Shown here in pieces: positions 40,493-49,351 of a stretch of DNA of 64,000 nt. Source of the stretch: JAGQIB01 sp041393395 (lineage in GTDB: Bacteria; ARS69); NCBI GenBank assembly GCA_041393395.1, contig JAWKKG010000003.1, positions 372,001-436,000 of the forward strand, in the 5' to 3' direction. Position 1 is the first letter of the stretch. Each line of letters opens with the position of its first letter. The notes under the pieces were generated by a model. It saw only the letters and a list, made by a program, of their open reading frames with translations. It had not been told where the DNA came from and ran no database searches. The position numbers were made by a program, and so were the translations under genes.

Positions 40493-43360
40493 CTACGCTT
40501 TCGACCGTCCCGCCGGGGCGCCCGCCGGCCTCCGCCGCGGCCACGAAACCGTAAAAAACGGCGCCCAGTGGAACGGATGGGGCCACTCGGCCCGGGTCAG
40601 GCGCATGGCGGCAGCGAGCGCCTCGGCCGGGTCGCCCTGAGCCCGGAGGTTCCGGTAGAAGGCCCCCATCAGCGCCTCCGTCACGCGGTCGTCCACGGGC
40701 CAGAGGCTCACGAGCAGCGACCGGGCCCCCGCGTGCAGGAAGCCTCGGCAGAGGCCGACCATTTCGTCGCCGCCGGAGACCTCCACGCGCCCGGACTGAC
40801 AGGCGGACAGGCTCACGAGGTCCGCATCGAGGCGCAGCGAGAGCAGGTCCGCCACCCGGACCCAGCCGTCCGCGAGCAGCAGCGCGGAGAGACCGGGATC
40901 GTCGTGGCGGAACAGACCGTGCGTCGCGACGTGGATGACGTCCGCGCGCGCCGCCTCGTCGCGGAATGCGGACCACGTCGCGCGCGGGCCACGCAGCATG
41001 CGTCCCCGCGCGAACGCCTTGCGCACCCGCGCGACCTCGCGATCGGCTCCGGGCAGATCGCCCGCGTGCGACGCGACGGCGAGCACGCGGGGATCGTCGC
41101 GGTGACGCGGGCCCCGCGCCACGAAACGTCGGCAGCTCGCGCTCGGCAACGCGGACACCACGTGGCGATCCACGACGGACTCCCCGTTCCCGATCGGCAG
41201 CGCCGCGAACGGCACGAAATGCAGGGATCCGTGCGGCACGACGACGATGCGTCGCGCGCGGAGCTCGAGCGGCGCCCAGATCTTCTCGGCGAGTGAATCG
41301 AGATGGCGCGACACGCCTTCCAGCAGCAGTCGCTCGCGCGGGCGCGCGTACTCGTCGCCGATCGCGCGCTTCTCGATCTGGAACCGCAGCCGGGACACCG
41401 CGCCGCGCAAGTCGTCGCGGCCCACGGGCAGCTGCACCGATCGGGATCCTTCGCGGTCGACCACGATCGCCCACGATCCACGCGGACCCACGAAGTACTC
41501 GACGAGCTCGGTGTCTGCGGGCAGGGAGCGCTTCGTGTCGTCGACGGTGGCGGTCTCGCCCTGCGTGAGCGCTCCGAGTCGCGCGTTCCGTCGCTCGAGG
41601 CGCCGCAGCGTGTCCGCGATCTCCTCCTCGAGGGCTCCCACGGAGCTCGCCGCCGCGACGGCCGGCCGTCGCAACCCGTCGCCGCGGTCGGATGCGAAGC
41701 CGCTCGCGCGGTTGAGCTCGCCGCGCAACGTCGCGAGACGATCGAGCAGGGATCGCACGCGCGGGTCGGCCTCGTCGTGCGCGTTCAGGCGACCCGCGAG
41801 CAGATCCACGAGCGACCGCGAGCGCGCGCGCTCGATCAGCGCGAACGCATCGGTGACGGCGGCGCGCGAGCGGCCCTGGAGGACGAGCTCGATGAGGTCC
41901 GCGTAGACGTCGGCGTTCGCGTCGCCGAACCCCACCCGGAACTCGTCCACGCCGATCCGCCCGCGAATGTCTTCCAGCTTCGCGACAGCGTTGCGGTACG
42001 CGCGAACGGCTTCCCCGCGTCGTCCGTGTGCTTCCTCGAGACGTCCCCGCAGATGCTCGCGCCGCGCGCGCAACCAGGGGGACGGCACTCCGCGGAGTCG
42101 CGCTCCGGCGAGGCGCAGCTGACGTCGCGCCTCGTCGAGATCGCGGCCGGCCAGCAGCGCCTCGGCCGCGACGAGCCGTGCTCCGATCTCCTGCACGCGC
42201 AGGTTCGCGAGCCGCGAAACCTCGGCTGCGTCGACCGCGCGCTCGGCGGCCGGTCCGGGCTCGCCGCGACGGAGCAGGAGACGCGCCCGGTACACGTCGA
42301 CGAGCGCGCGCAGCCCCGCGTTACCTTCCTCGGCGAACAGATCGTCCGCTTCGTCGAGAGACTGGGCGGCCTGATCGAAGTCCCCGGCGCCGACCGCCGC
42401 GATGGCGCGCATGAGCACGGCGCGCGCCTGCTCCAGGCGAAGACCGAGCGACGCGGCCAGGTCGCGCGCGCGCTCCGACGTCGTGGCGGCGCGCCGCCAG
42501 CTGGCGGTCTCGATCAGCAGCTCGGCGAGGTCGACGAGCGTCAGCGCGAGGAAGTGGTCGTCGCGGAGCTCTTCGAAGGACTGGCGTGCGGCGTCGAGCG
42601 TGTCCCAGGCCCGTCCGTACTCGCCGCACTGGAATCGGATGTAACCGAGATTGAAGTCGGCGAACGCGCGCACGCGCGTCTTGCCGGCGTCGTCGGCCTC
42701 GTCGCGGACCTTCTGGTAGAGATGCGCCGCCGCGTCGATGCGGCCGAGCGCGGACAGCGCGGTCGCGCGGTTCAGCTGCACGGTGGACACGGTGTCGGTT
42801 GCGCCGTGCTGGTTCGCGACGTCGAGCGCGCGATCGTAGTGCGTGAGCGCGGCCTGCGGGTCGGCGAGGCGGTGGAAGAGATTGCCGAGATTCACGTCGA
42901 GTCCGGCCGCCGCGAGATCGCGTCCGGCGTCGAGCAACGCTCCTCGCGCACGCTCACCTACGGCGATCGCCTCGCGGTAGCGTCCCAGCCAGGTGAGCGC
43001 GTTGACGCGCCCGAGCGCGATGCGCGCGACCTCGTCCTCCCGACCGAGACGCTCGTAGGCCTCGGCGGCTCGGTCGTACTCGGCGAGCGCCTCCGCGGCA
43101 CGAACGAGGCCGGCGAGTGCGTGCCCGCGGACCCATGCCGCGCGCGCACGCGCCTCGCCGTTGCCGTTCGTCTCGCCGGCTACCGCGGTCGTGAGATCGG
43201 CGACGACGAGCGCGCGGTTCGCGTCGATTCGAAGCTGACGCAGGACCTCGGAGGCGAGTTCCTCCACGAGCGCCTTGCGTTCGCCGTCCGGCCAGTCCCG
43301 AGCGCGCCGGGCGGCGTCTTCGGGCGTCGCGGACTCGAGGATCTCCGCGAGCCGGCTCAT
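40493..43360 (-). CDS. TPR-CHAT protein (caspase-like protease)
   Basis: 955 aa. About residues 60-450 are TPR units (ARAAWVRGHALAGLVRAAEA, LNLGNLFHRLADPQAALTHY and so on), followed by a helical linker and a C-terminal CHAT domain (about 640-945). The caspase-fold dyad is His814 (VIHVATHGLF) and Cys854 (VSLSACQSG), both intact. VVPHGSLHFVPFAALP is the conserved CHAT N-terminal motif. It should cleave proteins in the cytoplasm, probably after TPR-mediated binding. Its ATG directly follows the stop of the anti-sigma-like gene (no gap), so the two are coupled. Known CHAT enzymes include separase relatives and the craspase partner of type III-E CRISPR; no CRISPR is here. Confidence 0.9.
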   Translation of the reverse strand: MSRLAEILESATPEDAARRARDWPDGERKALVEELASEVLRQLRIDANRALVVADLTTAVAGETNGNGEARARAAWVRGHALAGLVRAAEALAEYDRAAEAYERLGREDEVARIALGRVNALTWLGRYREAIAVGERARGALLDAGRDLAAAGLDVNLGNLFHRLADPQAALTHYDRALDVANQHGATDTVSTVQLNRATALSALGRIDAAAHLYQKVRDEADDAGKTRVRAFADFNLGYIRFQCGEYGRAWDTLDAARQSFEELRDDHFLALTLVDLAELLIETASWRRAATTSERARDLAASLGLRLEQARAVLMRAIAAVGAGDFDQAAQSLDEADDLFAEEGNAGLRALVDVYRARLLLRRGEPGPAAERAVDAAEVSRLANLRVQEIGARLVAAEALLAGRDLDEARRQLRLAGARLRGVPSPWLRARREHLRGRLEEAHGRRGEAVRAYRNAVAKLEDIRGRIGVDEFRVGFGDANADVYADLIELVLQGRSRAAVTDAFALIERARSRSLVDLLAGRLNAHDEADPRVRSLLDRLATLRGELNRASGFASDRGDGLRRPAVAAASSVGALEEEIADTLRRLERRNARLGALTQGETATVDDTKRSLPADTELVEYFVGPRGSWAIVVDREGSRSVQLPVGRDDLRGAVSRLRFQIEKRAIGDEYARPRERLLLEGVSRHLDSLAEKIWAPLELRARRIVVVPHGSLHFVPFAALPIGNGESVVDRHVVSALPSASCRRFVARGPRHRDDPRVLAVASHAGDLPGADREVARVRKAFARGRMLRGPRATWSAFRDEAARADVIHVATHGLFRHDDPGLSALLLADGWVRVADLLSLRLDADLVSLSACQSGRVEVSGGDEMVGLCRGFLHAGARSLLVSLWPVDDRVTEALMGAFYRNLRAQGDPAEALAAAMRLTRAEWPHPFHWAPFFTVSWPRRRPAGAPAGRSKA

Positions 43361-43993
43361 CTACGACTCCGACGGCTCGGGAACCCGGGCGTGCAGCAGC
43401 TGATCGCCGAACGTCACGTAGAGGTCCACGGGCCACGCCTGGTCGACGTCGATCGCGAACTCGCCGCCCTCATCCGTGACGGTCTCGTGCACCGAGCCGC
43501 GCGGGCCGGAGAGGAGCACCTTCGCGTCCGGGATCGACGCGGGATCGTCGCCGAGAGCGGTGACCTGACCGGTCAACGTGGCGCCGCCCGCACGCGGCTC
43601 GATCGCCACGTCGAGCTCGAAGCCCTCGGTCTCGAACCCGAGACGTCGCGTGGAATCGCCGCGCAGGCCGAGTGCCGCCACCCCGGGCGTCGCCGCGGTG
43701 TCGCGGACGAGGCGCGCCGCCTCCTCCACGAGACCTCGGCAGAAGTCCTTCACGCGCTCCGCGATCACCGGCAGCGAGTGCGGCGACAGGAGACGATTCG
43801 CCCGTCGCACCCACTCGGCCGGCGGCTCGGGGTCCCGGTCGGTCCGCAGGGTGTGCACGAGCTCGCGGAACATCGAGAGTCTTTCCTCGCAACGGGAGCA
43901 ACCGCTGTCGACGTGGGCGCGGATCTCCTCGAGACCCGAACCGGCGGGTCCGCCGAGCAGGGTGTCGAGGATCTGTTCGTCCGTCGGGTGCAT
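43361..43993 (-). CDS. Soluble zinc-binding anti-sigma-like protein with Ig-type C-terminal domain
   Basis: 210 aa from the ATG at 43993, with AGGAGG 6 nt upstream (an ATG at 44026 would lie almost on the promoter). The N terminus has DEQILDTLLGG and H-x4-C-x2-C (AHVDSGCSRCEERL), close to the zinc motif of anti-sigma factors (H-x3-C-x2-C). No membrane helix is present. Residues about 135-205 look like an Ig-like carboxypeptidase-regulatory domain (GATLTGQVTALG, TVTDEGGEFAIDV). It lies downstream of the sigma gene and is coupled to the CHAT gene, so it probably binds the sigma factor and/or the protease. Confidence 0.7.
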   Translation of the reverse strand: MHPTDEQILDTLLGGPAGSGLEEIRAHVDSGCSRCEERLSMFRELVHTLRTDRDPEPPAEWVRRANRLLSPHSLPVIAERVKDFCRGLVEEAARLVRDTAATPGVAALGLRGDSTRRLGFETEGFELDVAIEPRAGGATLTGQVTALGDDPASIPDAKVLLSGPRGSVHETVTDEGGEFAIDVDQAWPVDLYVTFGDQLLHARVPEPSES

Positions 43994-44039
43994 CTCGGGC
44001 CTCCTGGGTGGCCGCGGGGGCTTCATCGGAATCGCCCCG

Positions 44040-44068
44040 ACAGACTGGCGTGCCCGGGGCCAGATACG
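44040..44068 (-). promoter_or_regulatory. Putative alternative-sigma promoter, site C (anti-sigma/CHAT)
   Basis: On the minus strand CGTATCTGG, 17 nt from CGTATC to GTCTGT, 46 nt before the anti-sigma-like ATG. It lies in the 223-bp gap after the sigma gene, so the pair downstream could be transcribed by the sigma factor itself. Confidence 0.6.
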
Positions 44069-44216
44069 TGGCCGGTCGACTTTGCGAACTCACCGCATAT
44101 GGGGCGAATGCGGAGATAGAGCCGCGGGAACGGCGCGACCTTCGGACGGCCGGCGCGGGCGCCCCGACGCGTGGCGGGTCCTGGGACGATGCGCGAAAGT
44201 CGGCCAAAGAACGCCA

Positions 44217-44846
44217 TCATCGGCGAAGATCCTCCAGTTCCGCGGCGAGCTTCACGAGGCAACGCGCCCGGGTCGGTCCGAGCGACCCCACGGGCATGTC
44301 GAGTTCCTTCGCGATCGACTCGTACGACCGGGGCGGATCCGAGTCGTCGTAGAACAGGACGGTGAGGAGTCGCCGGCAGCGGTCGCCGAGCCGCATCAGG
44401 GCCTGGCGTACGAGATGGCGGGTCTCGAGCCGCGCGAGGTCGTCCGGCGCGAGGGTCTTCGGGTCTTCGAGGTTCTCGAGGACCGTCTCCGAGTCCGCGA
44501 CCCGGGGCTTCGAGGTCCGCGAGCGGATGATGTCGATGGTCAGCCGCCGGGCCGTCGTCACGAGCCACGCGCGGACCCGGTGGGGCTCCTTCAGCTGGCC
44601 GATGCGCTCGGCGAGCTTCGCGAACGTCTCGTGAAAGACGTGCTCCGTCTCGTCCTCCCCGAGCGACGCCCGGACCGGAATCGCGTAAACGAGCCGCCGG
44701 AACCGCGCCACGAGCGTGGCCCACGCGAGCTCGTCGCGCTGGGCGCAGAGGTGGACGAGCTCCGCGTCCTCGAGCGCCTCGAGCTGGCGACGGCGATCGC
44801 CGGGCGACGCCTTGGGCTGGCTGCGGAGCGGAGCGGGTCGGGTCAT
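44217..44846 (-). CDS. ECF-like RNA polymerase sigma factor
   Basis: 209 aa. Region 2 is WATLVARFRRLVYAIPVRAS to HETFAKLAERI with DEDxxQ-like DETEHVFHETF, ending in VRAWLVTTARRLTIDIIRS. Region 4 is LGDRCRRLLTVLFYDD, YESIAKELDMPVGSLGPTRARCLVKL. Regions 1 and 3 are missing, the ECF arrangement. GAGGG precedes the ATG. It diverges from the oligosaccharyltransferase gene, has a sigma70-like promoter, and is followed by the anti-sigma-like/CHAT pair. It is the natural candidate to read sites A-D. Confidence 0.88.
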   Translation of the reverse strand: MTRPAPLRSQPKASPGDRRRQLEALEDAELVHLCAQRDELAWATLVARFRRLVYAIPVRASLGEDETEHVFHETFAKLAERIGQLKEPHRVRAWLVTTARRLTIDIIRSRTSKPRVADSETVLENLEDPKTLAPDDLARLETRHLVRQALMRLGDRCRRLLTVLFYDDSDPPRSYESIAKELDMPVGSLGPTRARCLVKLAAELEDLRR

Positions 44847-44873
44847 GTCTCGTTTCCCTCGGGCGAAGGGGCC

Positions 44874-44902
44874 ATCATAGCGAGGGAACGCGAACGGCGG
44901 AA
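44874..44902 (-). promoter_or_regulatory. sigma70-type promoter of the sigma factor gene
   Basis: On the minus strand TTCCGC (44897-44902), 17 nt, TATGAT (44874-44879), then the ATG at 44846. The -10 is close to consensus, the -35 poor. It does not resemble sites A-D, so the sigma gene is not obviously self-activated. Confidence 0.5.
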
Positions 44903-44910
44903 CCATCGAC

Positions 44911-47226
44911 GTGAGGGCCGGTTCCGCGTGCTACGCTGCCGGGCTCGCGCGGTCGCGGGGACCGCGCCGGACCGGAGGTCGACCCGTCAAACGGTTGTGG
45001 CTCGTGCTCCTCGTCGTCGCGGCGCTCTCGTGGACCGCGCGCGAGCTGCAGCACCAGAAGATCCCCTGGGCGCGGTCGACCTGGATCACCGGCGACTCCG
45101 ACAGCCTCTACCACATGCGCCGGCTCGACCGCTGGCTCGAGGAGGGCGGGGCGCTGCCGGCGGCGACCGATTCGTACCTGAATCACCCGCACGGGTCCGC
45201 GATTCCGTGGCCGCCGTACTACGCGATGGTCACGCGTGTAGTCGCCGGCCCGCCGCCCGCGGATCCACAGGTGCGGCACGACTGGATCGAGCGCCGCATC
45301 GCGTCGATCCCGCGCTGGTTCGGGGTGGCGGCGTCGCTGCTGGCGGCGCTCGCGGCGTGGCGACTTGCGGGACCGATGGCCGGGCTCGTGGCCGGCAGCG
45401 CGCATGCGCTTTCGCTCGCGGGGATCGTGTACGAGCGCGTGGGCAACGGCGACCACCACGCCTGGATCACGCTGCTCGCCGGGGCCGTGCTGTGGCTCAC
45501 GTCCGAGGCGTTGCGCGCGGATCGCTCGCGCGGGCAGGTGCTGGCCCTCGGAGCGACGGCGGGAGCGCTGGCCGGCGTGGCGCTCGGCTCGTGGGTCGCG
45601 TCGCTGCTCACGGTGATCCTCGTGCAATCGACGCTCGCGTGGCTCCTGATTCGCGCACCGCGCATCTCGGCTCCGGCTCTCGTTCCGTTCGGCCTGACGT
45701 TTCACGTCGCGGCGATCGTGGCGCTGCTGCCCGCGGCGGCCACGAGTCCGTGGAACGTCGCGCAGCCGTGGTCCGTGGTGAACCTGTCGTGGTTCCACGT
45801 GGTCTTCCTCTCGCTCGGCGCCGCCGTCTTCCTCCCGCCGACGTTTCTCCGCGCGCCCGCGTTCGCCCGCGCGTATCCGTGGCTCGTCGCGGCGGCGCTT
45901 GCGGTGGTCGGGGGGGCGCTCGTCGCCACCGGATTCGGTCCGGGTCGCGGCATCCGCGAGGGCTTCGCGTGGCTCGGCCGCGAGGACGCGTTCATGGGCG
46001 CCGTGTGGGAGTCGCGGGGACTGCTCGGCTCCGGCTTCGATCCGATCCAGATCCTCGGCGCGGAGTCGCTGCTGCTTCCGTTCGCGTGGTTCGCGCTCGC
46101 GCGTCGCGCGTTCGCGCGCCGGCCGGACGACTCTCTGCTTCCCTGGGCGATCGCGGTTCCGCTGCTCGCCGCCCAGGCGATCCGGCAGACGCGCTTTGCG
46201 GGCGCGCTCGTGCTCCCGATGAGCGTCGTGATCGGATGGGCGGTGGTGGCCGCTTGGCGAAGCGACTTCGCGCGCCGCCATCTCGGCCCCGGAATCCGTC
46301 GGGCGCCGGCGGTCGCGCTCGCCGCCGTCGCGCTGCTCGCGGTGGGCTTCGCGCACGCGGAGTCCGTGCGCCGGACGTTCGCGGGACTCTCTCGCGACCC
46401 GGCGGCGCCCGGTCAGCCGGAGCAGTCCGGCACGCTCGCCGTGCGCGAGATGACCGACTGGCTGCGGAACGTTCCGGGCGAGAGCGCCGTACTCGCCGCG
46501 TGGACGTTCGGACACGCGATCGAATGGGGCGCCGATCGTCCGTCGATCGCCACGAACTTCGGCACCTACGTCGGCGCCGACGGTTTCCGCGCCCCGGCCG
46601 AGTTCTTTCTGGCGGAGGACGCCGCCGTCGCGGAGTCCCTGCTCACGGCGCGCGACGCGGAGTTCGTGATGCTCACCACCTATCTGCCGAACCAGGTGCG
46701 GCACCTCGTGCGCGCCGCGGCGCCGGGACAGGAGGCGCGCTGGATCGAGCCCGGCGCCGGCACGCGCCTCAAGTACGACTGGTACCGCACGTTCGGGGCG
46801 CGCCTGCTGTTCGACGGTCGCGTGCTCGGCGCCGACGGATCGCTCGGTCCGGCCGCGGACTTCCTGCGACTCGTGTACTGCACGGAGCGCACCGAGCAAC
46901 GCATGCGACCGGCGCCGACGCCCGTGGGCTTCCTCTGGCAGCGCGTGCCCGGCGCGATCCTGTCGGCCGGCGCGTCACCGGGCGACACGTTGCGCGTGTC
47001 GGTGGAGGTCCGCTATCCGCGCGCGCGCTATGCGCAGGTGTTCGAGGCGTTCGGAGTGGCGGGCGAGGACGGCGTCGCCTCCGTGCGCGTGCCGTACGCC
47101 ACCGAATCGCCGAACGGTGAGGGCGTGGCGGCCGGTCCGGCCCGGTGGACGATCGCCGGGTCGTCCGGCGAGGTCGCGATTCCGGAGGCCGCGGTGACAC
47201 GTCGCGGAACACTGCGAGTCCGCTGA
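44911..47226 (+). CDS. STT3/AglB/PglB-like oligosaccharyltransferase
   Basis: About 771 aa from the GTG at 44911. The first helix (KRLWLVLLVVAALSW) is followed at 62-64 by the D-x-D of external loop 1 (TGDSDSLYHMRRL). About 180 is the second acidic motif (GNGDHHAW), then multiple membrane helices to about 480, and a C-terminal extracytoplasmic domain with WTFGHAIEW (from Trp531), which aligns with the WWDYG motif, and TNFGTYVG. This is the GT66 plan, implying N-glycosylation of exported proteins from a lipid-linked oligosaccharide. GGAGG at 44974-44978 is ideally placed for a start at 44986, but that codon is GTC, so the true start is uncertain. Confidence 0.75.
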   Translation: MRAGSACYAAGLARSRGPRRTGGRPVKRLWLVLLVVAALSWTARELQHQKIPWARSTWITGDSDSLYHMRRLDRWLEEGGALPAATDSYLNHPHGSAIPWPPYYAMVTRVVAGPPPADPQVRHDWIERRIASIPRWFGVAASLLAALAAWRLAGPMAGLVAGSAHALSLAGIVYERVGNGDHHAWITLLAGAVLWLTSEALRADRSRGQVLALGATAGALAGVALGSWVASLLTVILVQSTLAWLLIRAPRISAPALVPFGLTFHVAAIVALLPAAATSPWNVAQPWSVVNLSWFHVVFLSLGAAVFLPPTFLRAPAFARAYPWLVAAALAVVGGALVATGFGPGRGIREGFAWLGREDAFMGAVWESRGLLGSGFDPIQILGAESLLLPFAWFALARRAFARRPDDSLLPWAIAVPLLAAQAIRQTRFAGALVLPMSVVIGWAVVAAWRSDFARRHLGPGIRRAPAVALAAVALLAVGFAHAESVRRTFAGLSRDPAAPGQPEQSGTLAVREMTDWLRNVPGESAVLAAWTFGHAIEWGADRPSIATNFGTYVGADGFRAPAEFFLAEDAAVAESLLTARDAEFVMLTTYLPNQVRHLVRAAAPGQEARWIEPGAGTRLKYDWYRTFGARLLFDGRVLGADGSLGPAADFLRLVYCTERTEQRMRPAPTPVGFLWQRVPGAILSAGASPGDTLRVSVEVRYPRARYAQVFEAFGVAGEDGVASVRVPYATESPNGEGVAAGPARWTIAGSSGEVAIPEAAVTRRGTLRVR

Positions 47227-47264
47227 GGCCGGGAGCGCGCGCCGCCGAGAGCGACGGCGTTCCG

Positions 47265-47522
47265 TCAGTCGCCGTAGACGTCGCGCACGAGCCGCCGGAA
47301 CCACGCGGGCTTGCGCGCCACGACCCAGATCATCGTGAGCGCGAGAATCGGGATCGGCAGCACGACGTCGACGAGCGCGAGCACCACCAGCCAGAGTACG
47401 AGGTTCGTCTGCAAGATCCGGTTCCGGAAGAGAGGGACGGCGGCGACGAGCGGACTCGTCGCGTGGAGTGCGGGACCATAGCGCGCTCGGCGGCGGTCGG
47501 CGACGGAACAAACACCGGGCAC
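47265..47522 (-). CDS. Small two-helix membrane protein, start uncertain
   Basis: About 85 aa if it starts at the GTG at 47522. The C-terminal 55 residues contain two membrane segments separated by a short Pro turn (LVLWLVVLALVDVVLPIPILALTMIWVV), then a basic end (RKPAWFRRLVRDVYGD), typical of small inner membrane proteins. The frame is open further upstream, but that would run over the start of the divergent hydrolase. No function can be given. Confidence 0.45.
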   Translation of the reverse strand: MPGVCSVADRRRARYGPALHATSPLVAAVPLFRNRILQTNLVLWLVVLALVDVVLPIPILALTMIWVVARKPAWFRRLVRDVYGD

Positions 47523-47565
47523 GAACCACGATCCATCGGATATGCTGCACGGCCGGAGGAAACGC

Positions 47566-48278
<713 letters not shown>

Positions 48279-48285
<7 letters not shown>

Positions 48286-48923
48286 CGATCCGGGTCGCGC
48301 CGCACGCGGAGCTCGCGCTCGCCGCGTTCGTCACGGAACTTCCGTGCGCGCTCGGCGAGTGGCCGTCGCCGGAATGGCTGACGGAACGTCTCGCGCTCGA
48401 CGCGACGTCTCCGATCACGCGCGACGACGACGTGCGCGCCGCGATCCGCGACATGATGCGCATCGGCGGCTACAAGCCGACGGGTCGCGGCAAGCCGGCG
48501 TCCGAGTACCTCGTACGCGCGGCCGGCGAGCCGGACGGACTTCGCTCGATCAACGCGGTCGTCGACGCCTGCAACGTGGTGTCGCTTCACTCCGGCGTGC
48601 CGATCAGCGTGATCGATCCGGATCGCGCGCGGCCGCCGTTCACGATCGGGATCGCGCCGCCGGAGACGTCGTACGTGTTCAACGCATCGGGGCAGGAGAT
48701 GCGCGTGGACGGTCTGGTGGTGCTGTTCGACGCCGACGGCCCGTGCGCGAACGGCGTGAAGGACTCGCAGCGCACCAAGACCCACGACGCAACGACGCGG
48801 ACGCTCTCGATCCTCTGGGGAGCGCGCTCGCTCGGCGACCACACGCACCGCGCCGCGGCGTGGTACCGCGAACTGCTCGCGGAGCTCGGGGCGCGCACCG
48901 AGGACGTGGAGCTGCTGGACTAG
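48279..48923 (+). CDS. Stand-alone B3/B4 domain protein (PheRS beta editing-domain-like)
   Basis: 214 aa. IGGYKPTGRGKPASEYLVRAA, SINAVVDACNVVSLHSGVPISVID and YVFNASGQEMRVDGLVVLFD match the B3/B4 domain of phenylalanyl-tRNA synthetase beta, which hydrolyses mischarged Tyr-tRNAPhe. Stand-alone copies may edit mischarged tRNAs, but the function here is inferred. KDSQRTKTHDATTRTLSILWG is typical of these free-standing versions. It overlaps the hydrolase gene by 7 nt. Confidence 0.87.
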
Positions 48924-48991
48924 ACCGGTCCGATCTCGAAGGACTCGCCCCGGAAGGCGGCGTCGAAAGAGAGAGCGCGCCAGAACGACGA

Positions 48992-49021
48992 CGGCCCCGG
49001 AAGGGAATCCCTCCGGGGCCG
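48992..49021. terminator. Strong hairpin terminator
   Basis: CGGCCCCGG pairs perfectly with CCGGGGCCG, and AGGG with CCCT in the inner part, giving about 13 base pairs with a 1-nt bulge. It follows the B3/B4 gene by 69 nt. Neither strand has a long T-run; it could end transcripts from both sides. Confidence 0.65.
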
Positions 49022-49029
49022 TCCGCGCC

Positions 49030-49158
49030 GGTTTCGGTGGCGTCGGGTATCCCTCGCACGAGGTGCGACCTCGAGCGATCTACACGTCGGGGAGGCCTCT
49101 TACGAGGACGCCACCTCCGCCAAACCGCATCTGGTACTACCCACTGGATCACCTCCTT
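49030..49158. ncRNA. Candidate structured RNA element
   Basis: GGTTT and GGTGGCGTC (49030-49044) pair with GACGCCACC and AAACC (49107-49126), closing a region with smaller hairpins, for example CGAGGT/ACCTCG (49059-49073) and CCTC/GAGG near 49095-49107. On the plus strand it ends in CTGGATCACCTCCTT (49144-49158), identical to the 3' tail of 16S rRNA; on the minus strand this is a full-length Shine-Dalgarno sequence. No other part resembles 16S rRNA. The rest of the gap up to 49351 shows nothing I can name. Which strand is transcribed is unknown. Confidence 0.4.
49100..49144 (-). CDS. Possible 14-codon leader peptide
   Basis: GTG start with GGAGG exactly 7 nt upstream, inside an unusually long ribosome site (AAGGAGGTGATCC). 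The peptide would be MGSTRCGLAEVASS. A second short frame (49080-49130, MRFGGGGVLVRGLPDV) overlaps it in another register. Both may be chance; only the ribosome site makes them worth noting. Confidence 0.2.
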   Translation of the reverse strand: MGSTRCGLAEVASS

Positions 49159-49351
49159 CCGGGCGCGGTGGACATCGGCGGAACCCGTTCCGCCCGGGCC
49201 CGAGGTCGCCCTGCCTCAGGCGCCGCCGCCGCCGTCACGAGTCGCGACGAACCGGCGGGCACGACGCGAGATTACCACGCGTCTCGCCGAATGCGAGCCG
49301 GAAAATCGCGGGCGGCTGCGCCGGCGTCCATTTTCCTCTAGGCTTCCCCTC

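Noticed and set aside
40493..43360. CHAT as part of a type III-E CRISPR (craspase) system
   Set aside because: No Cas7-11, repeats or adaptation genes are in the window; the neighbours are a sigma factor and a subtilase.
49144..49158. 16S rRNA 3' end
   Set aside because: Only the last 15 nt match; the sequence before them has none of helix 45 (no GGAACCUGCGG-like part), so it is not a rRNA fragment.
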